64,000 bases of DNA, from positions 2,108,001 to 2,172,000 of the forward strand of contig NZ_CP080521.1 in NCBI RefSeq assembly GCF_019468565.1, written 5' to 3'. Made by a program: the position numbers and the translations under genes. This stretch comes from Pseudonocardia sp. DSM 110487 (GTDB lineage Bacteria; Actinomycetota; Actinomycetes; Mycobacteriales; Pseudonocardiaceae). Shown here piece after piece: positions 16,056-24,766 of this stretch. Within the stretch, counting starts at the first letter, position 1; each line of letters begins with the position of its first letter. The notes beneath the pieces are model-generated. The model saw only the letters and a program-made list of their open reading frames with translations. It did no database searches and was not told where the DNA came from.

Positions 16056-16866
16056 GGCGGACCTCCGCGCGCGGCAGACGCATGCGCGGGACCGCGCGCA
16101 TCAGGCCCTGCGTGTAGGGGTGCTCCGGTGTCTCCAGCACCGTGCGGACGTCGCCGGACTCCACGATGCGCCCCCGGTACATGACGGCCACCGTCCGGCA
16201 CATCCGCGCCACCACACCGAAGTCGTGGGTGATCATCAGGATCGTGGTGCCGAGCTCGCGGTTGAGTTCGAGCAGCAGGTCGATGATCTGCTTCTGCACA
16301 GTGGCGTCGAGCGCCGTCGTCGGCTCGTCGGCGATGAGGAGGTCGGGTCCGCAGGCCAGCGCCAGCGCGATCATCACGCGCTGCCGCTGTCCGCCCGAGA
16401 GCTCGTGCGGGTAGCTCGACATCCGCCGCCCGGCCTCCGGGATGCGCACGAGCTCCAGCGCCTCGAGCGCCCTCGCGCGGGCCTCGCGCTTCCCGACGTT
16501 CCGATGCAGCCGGATGATCTCCACGAGCTGATCGCCGACCCGGAAGAACGGGTCGAGCGCGGTCATCGCGTTCTGGAAGACCATGCTGATGCGCCGGCCG
16601 CGGATCGCACGCATCTCCCGGTCCGACCTGGTCAGCAGGTCCTCGCCGTCGAACAGCACCCGGCCGCCCGCGATCGTTGCGGTGCGCGGGTCGATCAGCC
16701 GCAGGATCGACAGGCCTGTGACGCTCTTTCCCGAGCCGGACTCTCCGACCATCCCGAGGATGCCGCCCCGCTCGATCGTGAAGTCGACCCCGTCGACGGC
16801 TTTCACCACGCCGTTCTCGGTCGAGAAGTGGGTGCGCAGTCCTTCGACCGCCAGTAACGGTTGCAT
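16042..16866 (-). CDS. Peptide/nickel-type ABC importer ATP-binding protein (DppD-like)
   Basis: 274-aa ATPase with Walker A GESGSGKSVT, signature LSGGQRQRVMIALAL, Walker B LLIADEPTTALDA, H-loop ITHDF. The C-terminal HPYTQGLMRAVPRM is the family's oligopeptide-transporter C-terminal motif. The start ATG at 16866 lies 14 bp after the DppC-like stop. The reading frame stays open far upstream inside dppC, but that part is antisense-like shadow, not protein. Confidence 0.93.
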   Translation of the reverse strand: MQPLLAVEGLRTHFSTENGVVKAVDGVDFTIERGGILGMVGESGSGKSVTGLSILRLIDPRTATIAGGRVLFDGEDLLTRSDREMRAIRGRRISMVFQNAMTALDPFFRVGDQLVEIIRLHRNVGKREARARALEALELVRIPEAGRRMSSYPHELSGGQRQRVMIALALACGPDLLIADEPTTALDATVQKQIIDLLLELNRELGTTILMITHDFGVVARMCRTVAVMYRGRIVESGDVRTVLETPEHPYTQGLMRAVPRMRLPRAEVRRVSA

Positions 16867-16880
16867 GCTGCCGTCCTCCC

Positions 16881-17720
16881 TCACGCGGTTTGCTTGTGCG
16901 GGTCGAGGGCGTCGCGGATGCCGTCGCCGAGCAGGTTGAACGCCAGCGCGACGACCAGGATCACCAGGCCGGGCACGGTGGCCACGTGCGCGTATCCCTC
17001 GAGCAGCACCTGGCGGCCGTCGGAGGTCATCACGCCCCAGTCGGGAGCCGGCGGCGTGATGCCGACGCCGAGGAAGCTCAGGCCCGCGGCCAGCACGATC
17101 ACCAGCCCGGCGAGCGTGGTGCCGTAGACGACCAGTGGGGACAGCACGTTCGGCAGCAGCTGTATGCGAAGGATCTCCAGGTGCGAGGCTCCGGCCGCCC
17201 GCGCCGCCTCGACGTACTCCTTCGCCGACTCCTGGACCGTGGCTGTGTAGACCACCCGCGACATGTAGGGCACGAGCGTGATCGCGACCGCCACCATCGT
17301 GTTCCCGAGCCCGGCGCCGAGCACCGCCGCGAGCGCGATGGCGAACAGCACGATCGGGAACGCGAACACGACGTCCAGCAGCCGCATGACGCCATCGCCC
17401 CACCGGCCGCCGAGGTAGCCGCCGACCATCCCGATCGCCAGCGACATCGCACCGGCGCAGAACACGGGGACGACCGCGACCGACAGCGAGTACCGCCCGC
17501 CCCAGATGAGCCGCGACAGGATGTCGCGCCCCTGTCCGTCCAGCCCGAGCAGGTGCCCGTCCGTGAACGGCGGCAGCAGCCGCATCCGGGGATCACCGGC
17601 GAGTGGGTCGTACGGGCTGATCAACGGGGCCAGGATCGCGGCGAGCGTGACGAGCACGAGGACGGCGAGCGCCCCGACCGCGACCTTGTCCCGGCGCAGC
17701 GCCCGCAGTGCGAGTTTCAT
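16881..17720 (-). CDS. Peptide/nickel-type ABC importer permease (DppC-like)
   Basis: Inner-membrane permease, 279 aa. An N-terminal TM helix (VAVGALAVLVLVTLAAILAP) is followed by the typical GTDxxGRD-like stretch (here GLDGQGRDILSRLIWGGRYSL) and five further helices. The EAA loop YVEAARAAGASHLEILRIQLLPN contacts the ATPases. The gap to the DppB stop is 3 bp. Confidence 0.93.
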   Translation of the reverse strand: MKLALRALRRDKVAVGALAVLVLVTLAAILAPLISPYDPLAGDPRMRLLPPFTDGHLLGLDGQGRDILSRLIWGGRYSLSVAVVPVFCAGAMSLAIGMVGGYLGGRWGDGVMRLLDVVFAFPIVLFAIALAAVLGAGLGNTMVAVAITLVPYMSRVVYTATVQESAKEYVEAARAAGASHLEILRIQLLPNVLSPLVVYGTTLAGLVIVLAAGLSFLGVGITPPAPDWGVMTSDGRQVLLEGYAHVATVPGLVILVVALAFNLLGDGIRDALDPHKQTA

Positions 17721-17723
17721 GCC

Positions 17724-18677
17724 TCAGGCCGCCTTCCGGGTGCGTGGGTCGAGCAGGGCCACCGCGACGTCAGTGATCAGGTTGACCACGACGAACACCA
17801 GCGCGATGAACAGCACGCCCGCCTGGATCATGGGCATGTCGCCCGCCGTGATCGACGTGTAGAGCTGGCCTCCGAGACCGGGCCAGTTGAAGACGACCTC
17901 GACGAAGATGATGCCGCCGAGCAGGTAGCCGACCTGCAGCCCGACGATGTTGACCACCGGTGGCATGACGCCACGCAGCGCGTGCTTCCAGATCACCAGA
18001 CGCTCCGGCACCCCGCTCGCCCGCAGCATCCGGACGTGGTCGCCGTGCAGCGCCTCGACCATCGAGCCGCGCGCCATCCGGGCGATCACCGCCGTCGGCA
18101 CGAGCGCCGCGGCCGTGGCCGGCAGCACCAGGTGGTAGAGCACGTCGCCGAACCCGCCCGGGTCGCGCGTGTCGTACATGCCCGACGTCGGGAACCAGTC
18201 CAGCTGCAGCGCGAAGATGCTGATCACGACGAGCGCGGCCCAGTAGACGGGGACGCTGGCGCCCGCGAGCGAGAGGAACATCGCGCTGCGGTCGAACCAC
18301 GAGTACTGCCGCGCCCCGGCGATCACGCCGAGCGGGATCCCGACCGCGAGGCAGGCGACGAGGCTGCCGGCCGCGAGGATCACCGTGTTGAGCAGCTTGG
18401 GAAAAAGGATCGACGACACCGGTTGGCTCAGCACTAGCGACCGGCCCAGTTCTCCGTGCAGAACGCCGGACAGGAATCCTAGATACTGCACGGGAAGCGG
18501 GCGGTCCAGCCCGAGCTCGCGGCGGACCTCCTCCACGCGCTCGGCCGTGGCGCCCGTGCCGAGCATCGTGCGCACCGGGTCGCCCGGGACCAGCTGCATG
18601 ATCAGGAACACCAGGATCGAGACGCCGATCAGCACCAGCAGAGTCCAGGCCAGGCGGCGGAGCAGGAAACCGATCAC
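17724..18677 (-). CDS. Peptide/nickel-type ABC importer permease (DppB-like)
   Basis: 317-aa permease. The N-terminal helix RRLAWTLLVLIGVSILVFLI and the PGDPVRTMLG motif are standard for DppB/OppB. The EAA loop is HVRMLRASGVPERLVIWKHALR. The GTG start at 18677 overlaps the binding-protein stop (GTGA, 18674-18677), so translation is coupled; an upstream reading of the same frame has no family support. Confidence 0.93.
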   Translation of the reverse strand: MIGFLLRRLAWTLLVLIGVSILVFLIMQLVPGDPVRTMLGTGATAERVEEVRRELGLDRPLPVQYLGFLSGVLHGELGRSLVLSQPVSSILFPKLLNTVILAAGSLVACLAVGIPLGVIAGARQYSWFDRSAMFLSLAGASVPVYWAALVVISIFALQLDWFPTSGMYDTRDPGGFGDVLYHLVLPATAAALVPTAVIARMARGSMVEALHGDHVRMLRASGVPERLVIWKHALRGVMPPVVNIVGLQVGYLLGGIIFVEVVFNWPGLGGQLYTSITAGDMPMIQAGVLFIALVFVVVNLITDVAVALLDPRTRKAA

Positions 18678-20308
18678 GAGAGCCAGACCGTGTTCAGGTC
18701 GTACCACTCCTCGCTGGCCGAGACGAAGCCCTGCACGTCCGCGCTGAGCACGTACGGCGCCTTGTCGTTCACGACGGGCGCGATCGCCGCGTCGTCGGTG
18801 ACGATGCGGTTGGCCTGCTTCCAGAGCTCGACGGCCTGCTCCTCGCTCGTCGTGGTGATTGCCTGGGCCATCACCTGGTCGAGCTCGGGGTTGGAGTAGC
18901 CGCCCACGTTGGGCCCGTTCGGGGCGCGCAGGCTCGACGACGTCGCGATGTAGAGCCAGTACGGCGTGGTCATGCCCCAGGACTGCTGGGCCCAGCCGAC
19001 GCCGGCCGGCGTGCCCTGCGCCCACTTGCTGAGGTAGGAGATCCACTCCGTCGTGTCGAGCGTGATCCGGATGCCGACCTTGGCCAGGTCCTGCTGGATG
19101 TACTCGGCCATCGGGACGGGAATGATCTGCCCGGAGCCGTCGACCGAGGTCATCATCGTCGTCTCGAACCCGTCCGGGTATCCGGCCTCGGCGAGCAACT
19201 GCTTGGCGCGATCCGGGTCGTAGCCGTAGGCGGCGGTGTTCTCGACGTAGGCGGCATTGGCCGGGGCCTGCACGTCGTAGGCCGGCTCGACCGTGTCGCG
19301 CAGCAAGGTGGTGGCCATGCCCTGCCGGTCGATGGCGAGGTTGATCGCCTGGCGCACGAGCTTGTTGCTCATGATCGGGTCGGCGAAGTTGAACGACAGA
19401 TACCAGACGTGGGGCGGCACCCCGTCCGAGATCTGGAAGCCGGAGTCCTTCAGGCTCTGCACGCTGTCGGGCGGCGGCACCGCGATCATGTCGACCTCGT
19501 CGGCACGCAGCGCGGCGACCCGGGCGGAGGGGTCGGGGAGCGGCCGGAACACGACCTTGTCCAGGTAGGGCTTCTGGCCCCAGTACGCGTCGTTGCGCTC
19601 CAGCGTGATGCGCTGCCCGCGGACCCGTTCGGCGAACCTGAACGGACCGGTGCCGGCCGGGTGTTCGGCCACGTCATCGTTGCCGTAGGTGCGGATCGCG
19701 GCGGGGCTCATGATCCCGGTGGATCCGCTGCCACCCTGCGCGAACAGCCGGAGCAGCGGCTCGAAGGGTTGCTTCATCGTCAGCTGGACGGTCATCGGGT
19801 CCGGCGTCGATACCGAGCCCAGGTACTGCCAGACGAAGGTCGTCTGGGCGGCCGCCTTCGCGTCGTAGAACTCGAACGAGGAGTCCCACATCCGTCGGAT
19901 GTTGAACTCGACGGCCGCGGCGTCCAGCGGTGTGCCGTCGTGGAAGGTCACGTTCGGGCGGATGTGGAAGGTGTAGACCGTGCCGTCGGGGGAGATGTCC
20001 CACGACTCGGCCAGACCCGGGCGCAGCGGCGGCACCGCGACCTCGGCGGAGGGCTTCGACAGGTCCTCGTCCACGAGCGGCTCGAACATCTGCCGGTTCA
20101 CGCGCCACGACACCCAGCCACCGGCCCGCTGCGGGTCGAGGACGTCGACCTCCGACTCGATGCCGATCGCCAGCGTCCCTCCGGTCTGTGGAGCGCCGGT
20201 GGCTCCTGACCCCGAGGTGCCGGGACCGCCGCACGCCGCGACCACGAGCAGGGCGAGGACCGGGGTCAACACCGTGCGCCATCTCGACCTGTTGCCGCGC
20301 GAAACCAT
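18674..20308 (-). CDS. Extracellular solute-binding lipoprotein, Dpp/Opp/Nik family (SBP_bac_5)
   Basis: Captures the importer substrate outside the membrane; 544 aa from the ATG at 20308. Signal peptide with lipobox VVAAC (Cys26) predicts a lipid anchor. Family landmarks: GGTLAIGIESEVDVLDPQ, the PGLAESWDISPDGTVYTFHIRPNVTFHDGTPLDA block, GTGPFRF, and VRQAINLAIDRQ. A GTG at 20341 would add 11 residues before the signal peptide and is less likely. It is first in the nine-gene importer-amidase operon, with palindromes in the 225-bp gap upstream. In this context the ligand is probably an amide or ureido compound rather than a peptide (inference). Confidence 0.92.
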   Translation of the reverse strand: MVSRGNRSRWRTVLTPVLALLVVAACGGPGTSGSGATGAPQTGGTLAIGIESEVDVLDPQRAGGWVSWRVNRQMFEPLVDEDLSKPSAEVAVPPLRPGLAESWDISPDGTVYTFHIRPNVTFHDGTPLDAAAVEFNIRRMWDSSFEFYDAKAAAQTTFVWQYLGSVSTPDPMTVQLTMKQPFEPLLRLFAQGGSGSTGIMSPAAIRTYGNDDVAEHPAGTGPFRFAERVRGQRITLERNDAYWGQKPYLDKVVFRPLPDPSARVAALRADEVDMIAVPPPDSVQSLKDSGFQISDGVPPHVWYLSFNFADPIMSNKLVRQAINLAIDRQGMATTLLRDTVEPAYDVQAPANAAYVENTAAYGYDPDRAKQLLAEAGYPDGFETTMMTSVDGSGQIIPVPMAEYIQQDLAKVGIRITLDTTEWISYLSKWAQGTPAGVGWAQQSWGMTTPYWLYIATSSSLRAPNGPNVGGYSNPELDQVMAQAITTTSEEQAVELWKQANRIVTDDAAIAPVVNDKAPYVLSADVQGFVSASEEWYDLNTVWLS

Positions 20309-20454
20309 CTCGACCGCCGTTCCTCGGGACCGACCGTTCACGGGTCCGTACCGTAAGCAGGAGATGTTGCGATGAGCGCGCCGGAACGCCTCGAACCGTA
20401 ACGATTGACCGGCGCGTGTTGCTGGCGTGTTACGGGCACGGTCCTGACCTGTGT

Positions 20455-20487
20455 GTTGTCATGGCTGACAACCATCCCGTCCGGGAT
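20455..20487. promoter_or_regulatory. Two adjacent palindromes upstream of the importer-amidase operon
   Basis: GTTGTC-N6-GACAAC (20455-20472) is followed immediately by ATCCCG-TC-CGGGAT (20474-20487). Both lie in the gap between the AmiC-like gene and the binding-protein gene, about 150-180 bp before the latter's start, in a promoter-proximal AT-richer area. They are candidate operators for the local MarR or another regulator; the second could alternatively be an RNA hairpin. Confidence 0.5.
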
Positions 20488-20533
20488 GAACGTATTCACG
20501 ATATGTCGATAAATGTGTCTGAAAAGGGGCTGA

Positions 20534-21604
20534 TCAGGCCAGCTCGGTGATTACCGAGAACTCCAGGGCGTCGGCCTCGGCCAGGTAGATGCGCTGGGCG
20601 GAATGGCGGTGGCGCAGGTGTCGCACACCACGCGCACCCGTGTAGGACACGCCGTCCGAGATCGCCGTCATGGCGCGAACGTCGACGGATCGTGTGCGGT
20701 CGACCAACGCGTGCAACAAGTGGACGCCCTCGTAGCAGGACTCGCCGAGGTTGCCGACCGGCGGCGCGTCGACCCCGAACCGCCGGGCGTAGCGCCCGGC
20801 GAAGTCGAGACACTCAGGCGTGGTCAGGGACTCGAAGTAACCGGCCGCCGCGAACAGCCCCACAGTGGCCTCCGGACCGGAGGCGAGCAGCATGTTCTCG
20901 TCCATCAGCGTGGTGAGGCGCAGGCACCGGCGATGCAGCTCGCGCTCGGCGAATGCCCGGTGGAAGTGCACGGCATCCTGCCCGACCAGCAGCACCAGCA
21001 CGGCATCGACGTCGGCCCGCTCCACACGTTCGACAGCGTCCGTGAAGTCGACGGTGCCCTGGGGGACGTACATCTGCGCGCAGATCCGGCCGCCGCACTC
21101 GCGCGCGAAGTGGTGTGCCGCTGCTGTCGTCACCCTGGGCCAGACGTAGTCGTTGCCCACGACGCACCAGCGGCGCACACGGAATTCGTCGGCGAGCAGC
21201 CGCATACCGGGCCGCAGCTGGTTGCTCGGCGTCTCGCCGGTGAGGAAGACGCCGGGCGTGCGCTCCCCGCCCTCGTAGATGGCCGTGTAGATGTACGGCA
21301 CCTCCGGCGCGACGCGCGGCGCGAGCTCGCGTCGGACCGCCGACGTGTGGTTGCCGATCACCGCATCGACCAGCCCTCGCGTCACGAGCGTCGCAACCTC
21401 GTGCGCGACCACCCGCGGATCGGCCCCGCCGTCGACCGGAACGAGCCGAAGCTGCCGGCCGAGCACCCCACCGGCCTCGTTGATCTCCGCGGCGGCCAGC
21501 TCCGCGCTCAGCTCGCTGGATGGGCCGATGATGCCGAGCGGTCCCTGGCGGGGCACGACGAGGGCGGCGGTCACCGTCGTGTCGTCCGGCTGGAGCACAG
21601 GCAT
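20534..21604 (-). CDS. Cytosolic AmiC/UrtA-like substrate-binding (type I periplasmic-binding fold) protein
   Basis: 356-aa protein of the Peripla_BP_6/AmiC-FmdD-UrtA type: opening TAALVVPRQGPLGIIGPSSELSAELAAAEINEAGG, a GRQLRLVPVDGGADP strand, and later VVGNDYVWPR. No signal peptide or lipobox is visible at the ATG (21604). It should therefore stay in the cytosol, like the amide sensor AmiC of the Pseudomonas amidase operon rather than a transport protein. It lies just upstream of the importer-amidase operon on the same strand and diverges from a MarR gene. An amide-sensing regulatory role is inferred from family and context; no AmiR-like antiterminator is visible. Confidence 0.75.
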   Translation of the reverse strand: MPVLQPDDTTVTAALVVPRQGPLGIIGPSSELSAELAAAEINEAGGVLGRQLRLVPVDGGADPRVVAHEVATLVTRGLVDAVIGNHTSAVRRELAPRVAPEVPYIYTAIYEGGERTPGVFLTGETPSNQLRPGMRLLADEFRVRRWCVVGNDYVWPRVTTAAAHHFARECGGRICAQMYVPQGTVDFTDAVERVERADVDAVLVLLVGQDAVHFHRAFAERELHRRCLRLTTLMDENMLLASGPEATVGLFAAAGYFESLTTPECLDFAGRYARRFGVDAPPVGNLGESCYEGVHLLHALVDRTRSVDVRAMTAISDGVSYTGARGVRHLRHRHSAQRIYLAEADALEFSVITELA

Positions 21605-21659
21605 CTGCTGATCCTCTACGGTGTAGGCGCACCGTAGGCGCAGGCAGAACGGGCAGGCA

Positions 21660-22106
21660 ATGTTTCCTCCGCACGCGACGCGTGACCTGTCCCACCTCGT
21701 CAGCCATGTGGAACGGCAGGTCACGGAGCACGTCGGGGCCGCGCTCCAACCCGAAGGCTGCGACCTCGACGAGTGGCGTGTGCTCAACCTCCTGTCGGAG
21801 GGCGCCGGGCTCCCGATGACCACCGTCGCCGACTGCGTCGGGACGAAGGCGCCTGCCCTCACCCGCCTGGTGGACAGGCTCGTGGCGAACAACCTCGTCT
21901 ACCGCAGGATCGACCTCGCTGACCGCCGCCGCGTCCGCATCCTCCTGACCCCGCGGGGGAAGAGCCTGCACCGCCGCCTCGCCGTGCTCGTCGAGCGGAG
22001 CCAGGCCGAGCTGTTCGCGTCGCCGGAGGACGCCGAGCTCCTCCGCGACCTGCTGTGCCGGCTCGCCGGGGCAGACGAGGGTCTGCTCCCCGCGACTCGG
22101 ACGTAG
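21660..22106 (+). CDS. MarR family transcriptional regulator
   Basis: 148 aa with the central winged HTH of MarR proteins (DLDEWRVLNLLSEGAGLPMTTVADCVGTKAPALTRLVDRLVANNLVYRR, then the wing DLADRRRVRILLTPRGK). It diverges from the AmiC-like gene with a 55-bp gap, so it may control that gene and the amidase importer operon behind it. The ATG at 21660 is preceded by GGGCAGGCA, a weak SD. Confidence 0.85.
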   Translation: MFPPHATRDLSHLVSHVERQVTEHVGAALQPEGCDLDEWRVLNLLSEGAGLPMTTVADCVGTKAPALTRLVDRLVANNLVYRRIDLADRRRVRILLTPRGKSLHRRLAVLVERSQAELFASPEDAELLRDLLCRLAGADEGLLPATRT

Positions 22107-22276
22107 ATTGCATGTAGGTCATTCAGCTTTAACAACACCGACCCCTGGCATCGGATCCCGCCTCGCAGACTGGGCCCATGGCTCCAGCAGCATGCAATCT
22201 TCGGGACCTCGGGCCTGAGGACCGGCCGTGCGATCCGGTGTGTGCAGGTCATAGGGGCAGAATCCAGCATGCAATC
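22106..22276. promoter_or_regulatory. Three CATGCAATC boxes upstream of the GntR gene
   Basis: The 9-mer CATGCAATC occurs at 22191-22199 and 22268-22276 and as its reverse complement GATTGCATG at 22106-22114. The last box ends 15 bp before the GntR start. Three copies in 171 bp of non-coding DNA are unlikely by chance and are probably operators for the GntR encoded next, allowing autoregulation. Confidence 0.6.
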
Positions 22277-22290
22277 CGGCTGGTGCTGCG

Positions 22291-22977
22291 GTGACCGCAC
22301 CATCGCCGACGTTGCTGGCCGCTCACGCCTACGAGCGGCTCCGCACCCGGATCCTCGACGGCGGGTTGGTCTCCGGCCAGGCCCTGAGCGTGCCTGCCCT
22401 CGCGTCGGACCTGGGCATGAGCCGCAGCCCGGTGCGCGAGGCCGTGCAACGGCTCATCCACGACGGGCTCGCCACCCACGTCGCGCACAAGGGCGCTGTG
22501 GTCGCCCGGGTCGACGCGGTCGAGCTGAACCACCTCTACGTCGTCAAGGAGCCGTTGGAAGGGCTGGCCGCGCGGCTCGCCACGGAGCGGCTCACGCTCG
22601 ACGGCGAGCGGCGGCTGCGCACCCTGCTCACCGAGCACGAGGAGCTCCTCGCGGGCGGCGGGCCGGAGAGCGCGCACGTCCGGTTCGATCTCGAGCTGCA
22701 CCGCACCGTGCACCTCATCGCCGACAACCCGGCGCTGCTCGGCGTGCTCGACCAGTTCGCCGGCCGCACGAACCTCGCGTTCCCCACGCTGTGGGGCGAG
22801 CCGGAGATGGCGCGGCTCGCGCTCGACGAGCACCGCGCGATCGTCGAGGCGATGGTGGCGGGCGACCCCGAGGAGGCAGACCGGGCGGCGCGCAGGCACG
22901 TCGCGCGCATCCGCATCCGCTGGGCCCGGCGCACGGGTGTGGGCCTGCCGGGCACCGGCGCATCGGCCGTCTCGTGA
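22291..22977 (+). CDS. GntR family (FCD/FadR-type) transcriptional regulator
   Basis: 228 aa. The N-terminal winged HTH is LAAHAYERLRTRILDGGLVSGQALSVPALASDLGMSRSPVREAVQRLIHDGL. The C-terminal FCD helical domain shows the metal-ligand pattern D/H in RFDLELHRTVHLIADNP and the late DEHRAIVEAMVAGD. It heads the operon at 22.3-28.4 kb: the next gene starts inside its stop codon. A repressor relieved by the pathway substrate, commonly a carboxylate, is the usual mode for FCD proteins. The start is the GTG at 22291. Confidence 0.92.
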   Translation: MTAPSPTLLAAHAYERLRTRILDGGLVSGQALSVPALASDLGMSRSPVREAVQRLIHDGLATHVAHKGAVVARVDAVELNHLYVVKEPLEGLAARLATERLTLDGERRLRTLLTEHEELLAGGGPESAHVRFDLELHRTVHLIADNPALLGVLDQFAGRTNLAFPTLWGEPEMARLALDEHRAIVEAMVAGDPEEADRAARRHVARIRIRWARRTGVGLPGTGASAVS

Positions 22978-23369
22978 ACCTCGATCACGTTGCGCTGGAG
23001 GAGACCGACATCGAGGCCGCCGTCGCGCTGCACGTGGACGTGCTCGGCTTCGCGCTGCTGCGCTGGGGCCGGCACGTCGCCACCGGGCGCCGGATCGCGA
23101 TGCTCGCCGACCCCGACGGCGGAAAGGTCGAGCTCATCGAGGTCGAGGTGGTGACCGGGGAGCTCGCGCACATCGCCTACCGCACCGGCGGGCCGGCCGA
23201 TCTCGACGCCGCACACGTCGCGCTGCTGCACGCCGGCTGCACCGAGTTGAACCCGCCGTTCCGGTTGGAGCCCGCCAAGGCCCGCACCTCGTTCGTGCGC
23301 GACGCAGCGGGCCGCCGGGTGCAGCTGATCGCCTACGACCCCGATTCCCCCGACCTGAGGAAGCCGTGA
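22974..23369 (+). CDS. VOC superfamily protein (glyoxalase-like dioxygenase/isomerase fold)
   Basis: 131 aa, one complete vicinal-oxygen-chelate unit: LDHVALEETDIEAAVALHVDVLGF, a central GKVELIEVEV, then HIAYRTGGPADLDAAHVALLHAGC and a final VRDAAGRRVQLIAYDP. His4, a mid-domain Glu and the second-half His are where VOC enzymes bind metal. The GTG start at 22974 overlaps the GntR stop. It probably supplies one step in breaking down the imported compound; the chemistry is not predictable. Confidence 0.8.
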   Translation: MNLDHVALEETDIEAAVALHVDVLGFALLRWGRHVATGRRIAMLADPDGGKVELIEVEVVTGELAHIAYRTGGPADLDAAHVALLHAGCTELNPPFRLEPAKARTSFVRDAAGRRVQLIAYDPDSPDLRKP

Positions 23370-24766
23370 CGCAGACGTCCCCCACCCGCCTCGACGACTT
23401 CGTCGCGCTACTCGGCGAGGACCGCGTGCTGCCCGCCGGGCCGAAGGCCAGCGGCTACCTGCGCGACTTCTCCTGGTACAGCCCCGTGCTGGAGAACGCG
23501 CTTGCCGACACGACCGTCGACGCCGTGCTGCGGCCGGGCAGCGTCGAGGAGCTCAGGGCGGTGATCGCGCTGGCGGCCCGGCACCGGACACCGGTGACCC
23601 TCCGCGGCGCCGGCACCGGCAACTACGGGCAGTCGCTGCCGCTGCGCCGTGGGTTCGTCGTCGACGTCAAGGGGGTGGCCGGGGTCCTGGACGTGACCGA
23701 CGGCCGGATCGCGATGCTTCCGGGCACGATCATGCGCACGGCCGAGGACGCCGCCCGGGAGACCGGGCAGGAGCTGGCGGTCATGCCCACCACCTACCGG
23801 ATCGCGACGGCCGCCGGGTTCATCTGCGGCGGGTCGGGTGGCATCGGTGCCGCCGTCAACGGTGACCTGTGGGACGACAACGTCCTGGCCGTGGAGCTCC
23901 TCACCGTCGAGGATGAGCCGCGGCTGGTGCGGCTCGAGGGCGACGATGTCCGGCCCGTGCTGCACACCTACGGCACGATCGGCGTGGTCACCCGGGTGGA
24001 GATGCGGCTGGTGCCGGCGCACGACTACGTGCCGGTGATCGCCGTCTTCGACCGTTTCGCCGACGCCGCCGCGTTCGGGTACGACGTGGTCTCCTCGCCC
24101 GTGCACGCCCGGCTCGTCTCACTGCAGCAGGCCCCGATCGGCAGCATGTTCACGCCGCTGGGCGGCGGGTTCGGGCCCGAGGAGCACGTCTCGTTGCTGT
24201 GGGTCGACGGCACCCAGCTCGCCGACATGGCCGAGCTGGTCGCGGCGCACCGCGGGCGGCTCGACCGGGAGTGGCCTGCGAGCACGCACATCAGCCAGTT
24301 CCCGTTCAGCCACACGATCCTCTGGAGCCGCAAGGCCGACCCCTCCTCGTCGTGGCTGCAGTGCGAGTACGCCGCCGACCGCGAGACGTTCCTGGAGCAG
24401 GTCGCCGCGCTATCGGCCCATTACCCCGGTGTCTTCCTCCAGCACGTCGAGTTCGCCCGCTCCGGCGCCCGCGTGCGCCCGCTCGGCATCCCGCCGCTCG
24501 TCGGGCTGCCCGACCACGAGCAGGCCCTCGAGGAGCTGATGGAGTTCTGCACGTCGATCGGCATGACCGTGCTGAACCCGCACAGCTACGTCGTGGAGGA
24601 GGGCGGGTTCGTCGGGGACACCGCCCGCGTGGTCGAGCTCAAGCAGTCATGCGACCCCCACGACATCCTCAACCCCGGGAAGCTCGGCGACAGCTTCTTC
24701 ACCTCCCGGGGCCTCACTCCACCGAGCGCACGGACAGCACCCCGAGCAGGCAGGAGCGCCTCGTGA
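23366..24766 (+). CDS. FAD-linked oxidase (PCMH/GlcD type)
   Basis: 466-aa flavoprotein. The FAD_binding_4 domain (residues about 40-220) shows VDAVLRPGSVEELRAVIALAARHRTPVTLRGAGTGNYGQ, the pyrophosphate-binding element, and later YRIATAAGFICGGSGGIG. The C-terminal substrate cap ends with the family's SCDPHDILNPGKLG. Such enzymes oxidise hydroxy acids, alcohols or phenolic side chains. No CysG-type covalent FAD Cys is obvious. The GTG start overlaps the VOC stop (GTGA). Part of the GntR operon. Confidence 0.88.
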   Translation: MTQTSPTRLDDFVALLGEDRVLPAGPKASGYLRDFSWYSPVLENALADTTVDAVLRPGSVEELRAVIALAARHRTPVTLRGAGTGNYGQSLPLRRGFVVDVKGVAGVLDVTDGRIAMLPGTIMRTAEDAARETGQELAVMPTTYRIATAAGFICGGSGGIGAAVNGDLWDDNVLAVELLTVEDEPRLVRLEGDDVRPVLHTYGTIGVVTRVEMRLVPAHDYVPVIAVFDRFADAAAFGYDVVSSPVHARLVSLQQAPIGSMFTPLGGGFGPEEHVSLLWVDGTQLADMAELVAAHRGRLDREWPASTHISQFPFSHTILWSRKADPSSSWLQCEYAADRETFLEQVAALSAHYPGVFLQHVEFARSGARVRPLGIPPLVGLPDHEQALEELMEFCTSIGMTVLNPHSYVVEEGGFVGDTARVVELKQSCDPHDILNPGKLGDSFFTSRGLTPPSARTAPRAGRSAS

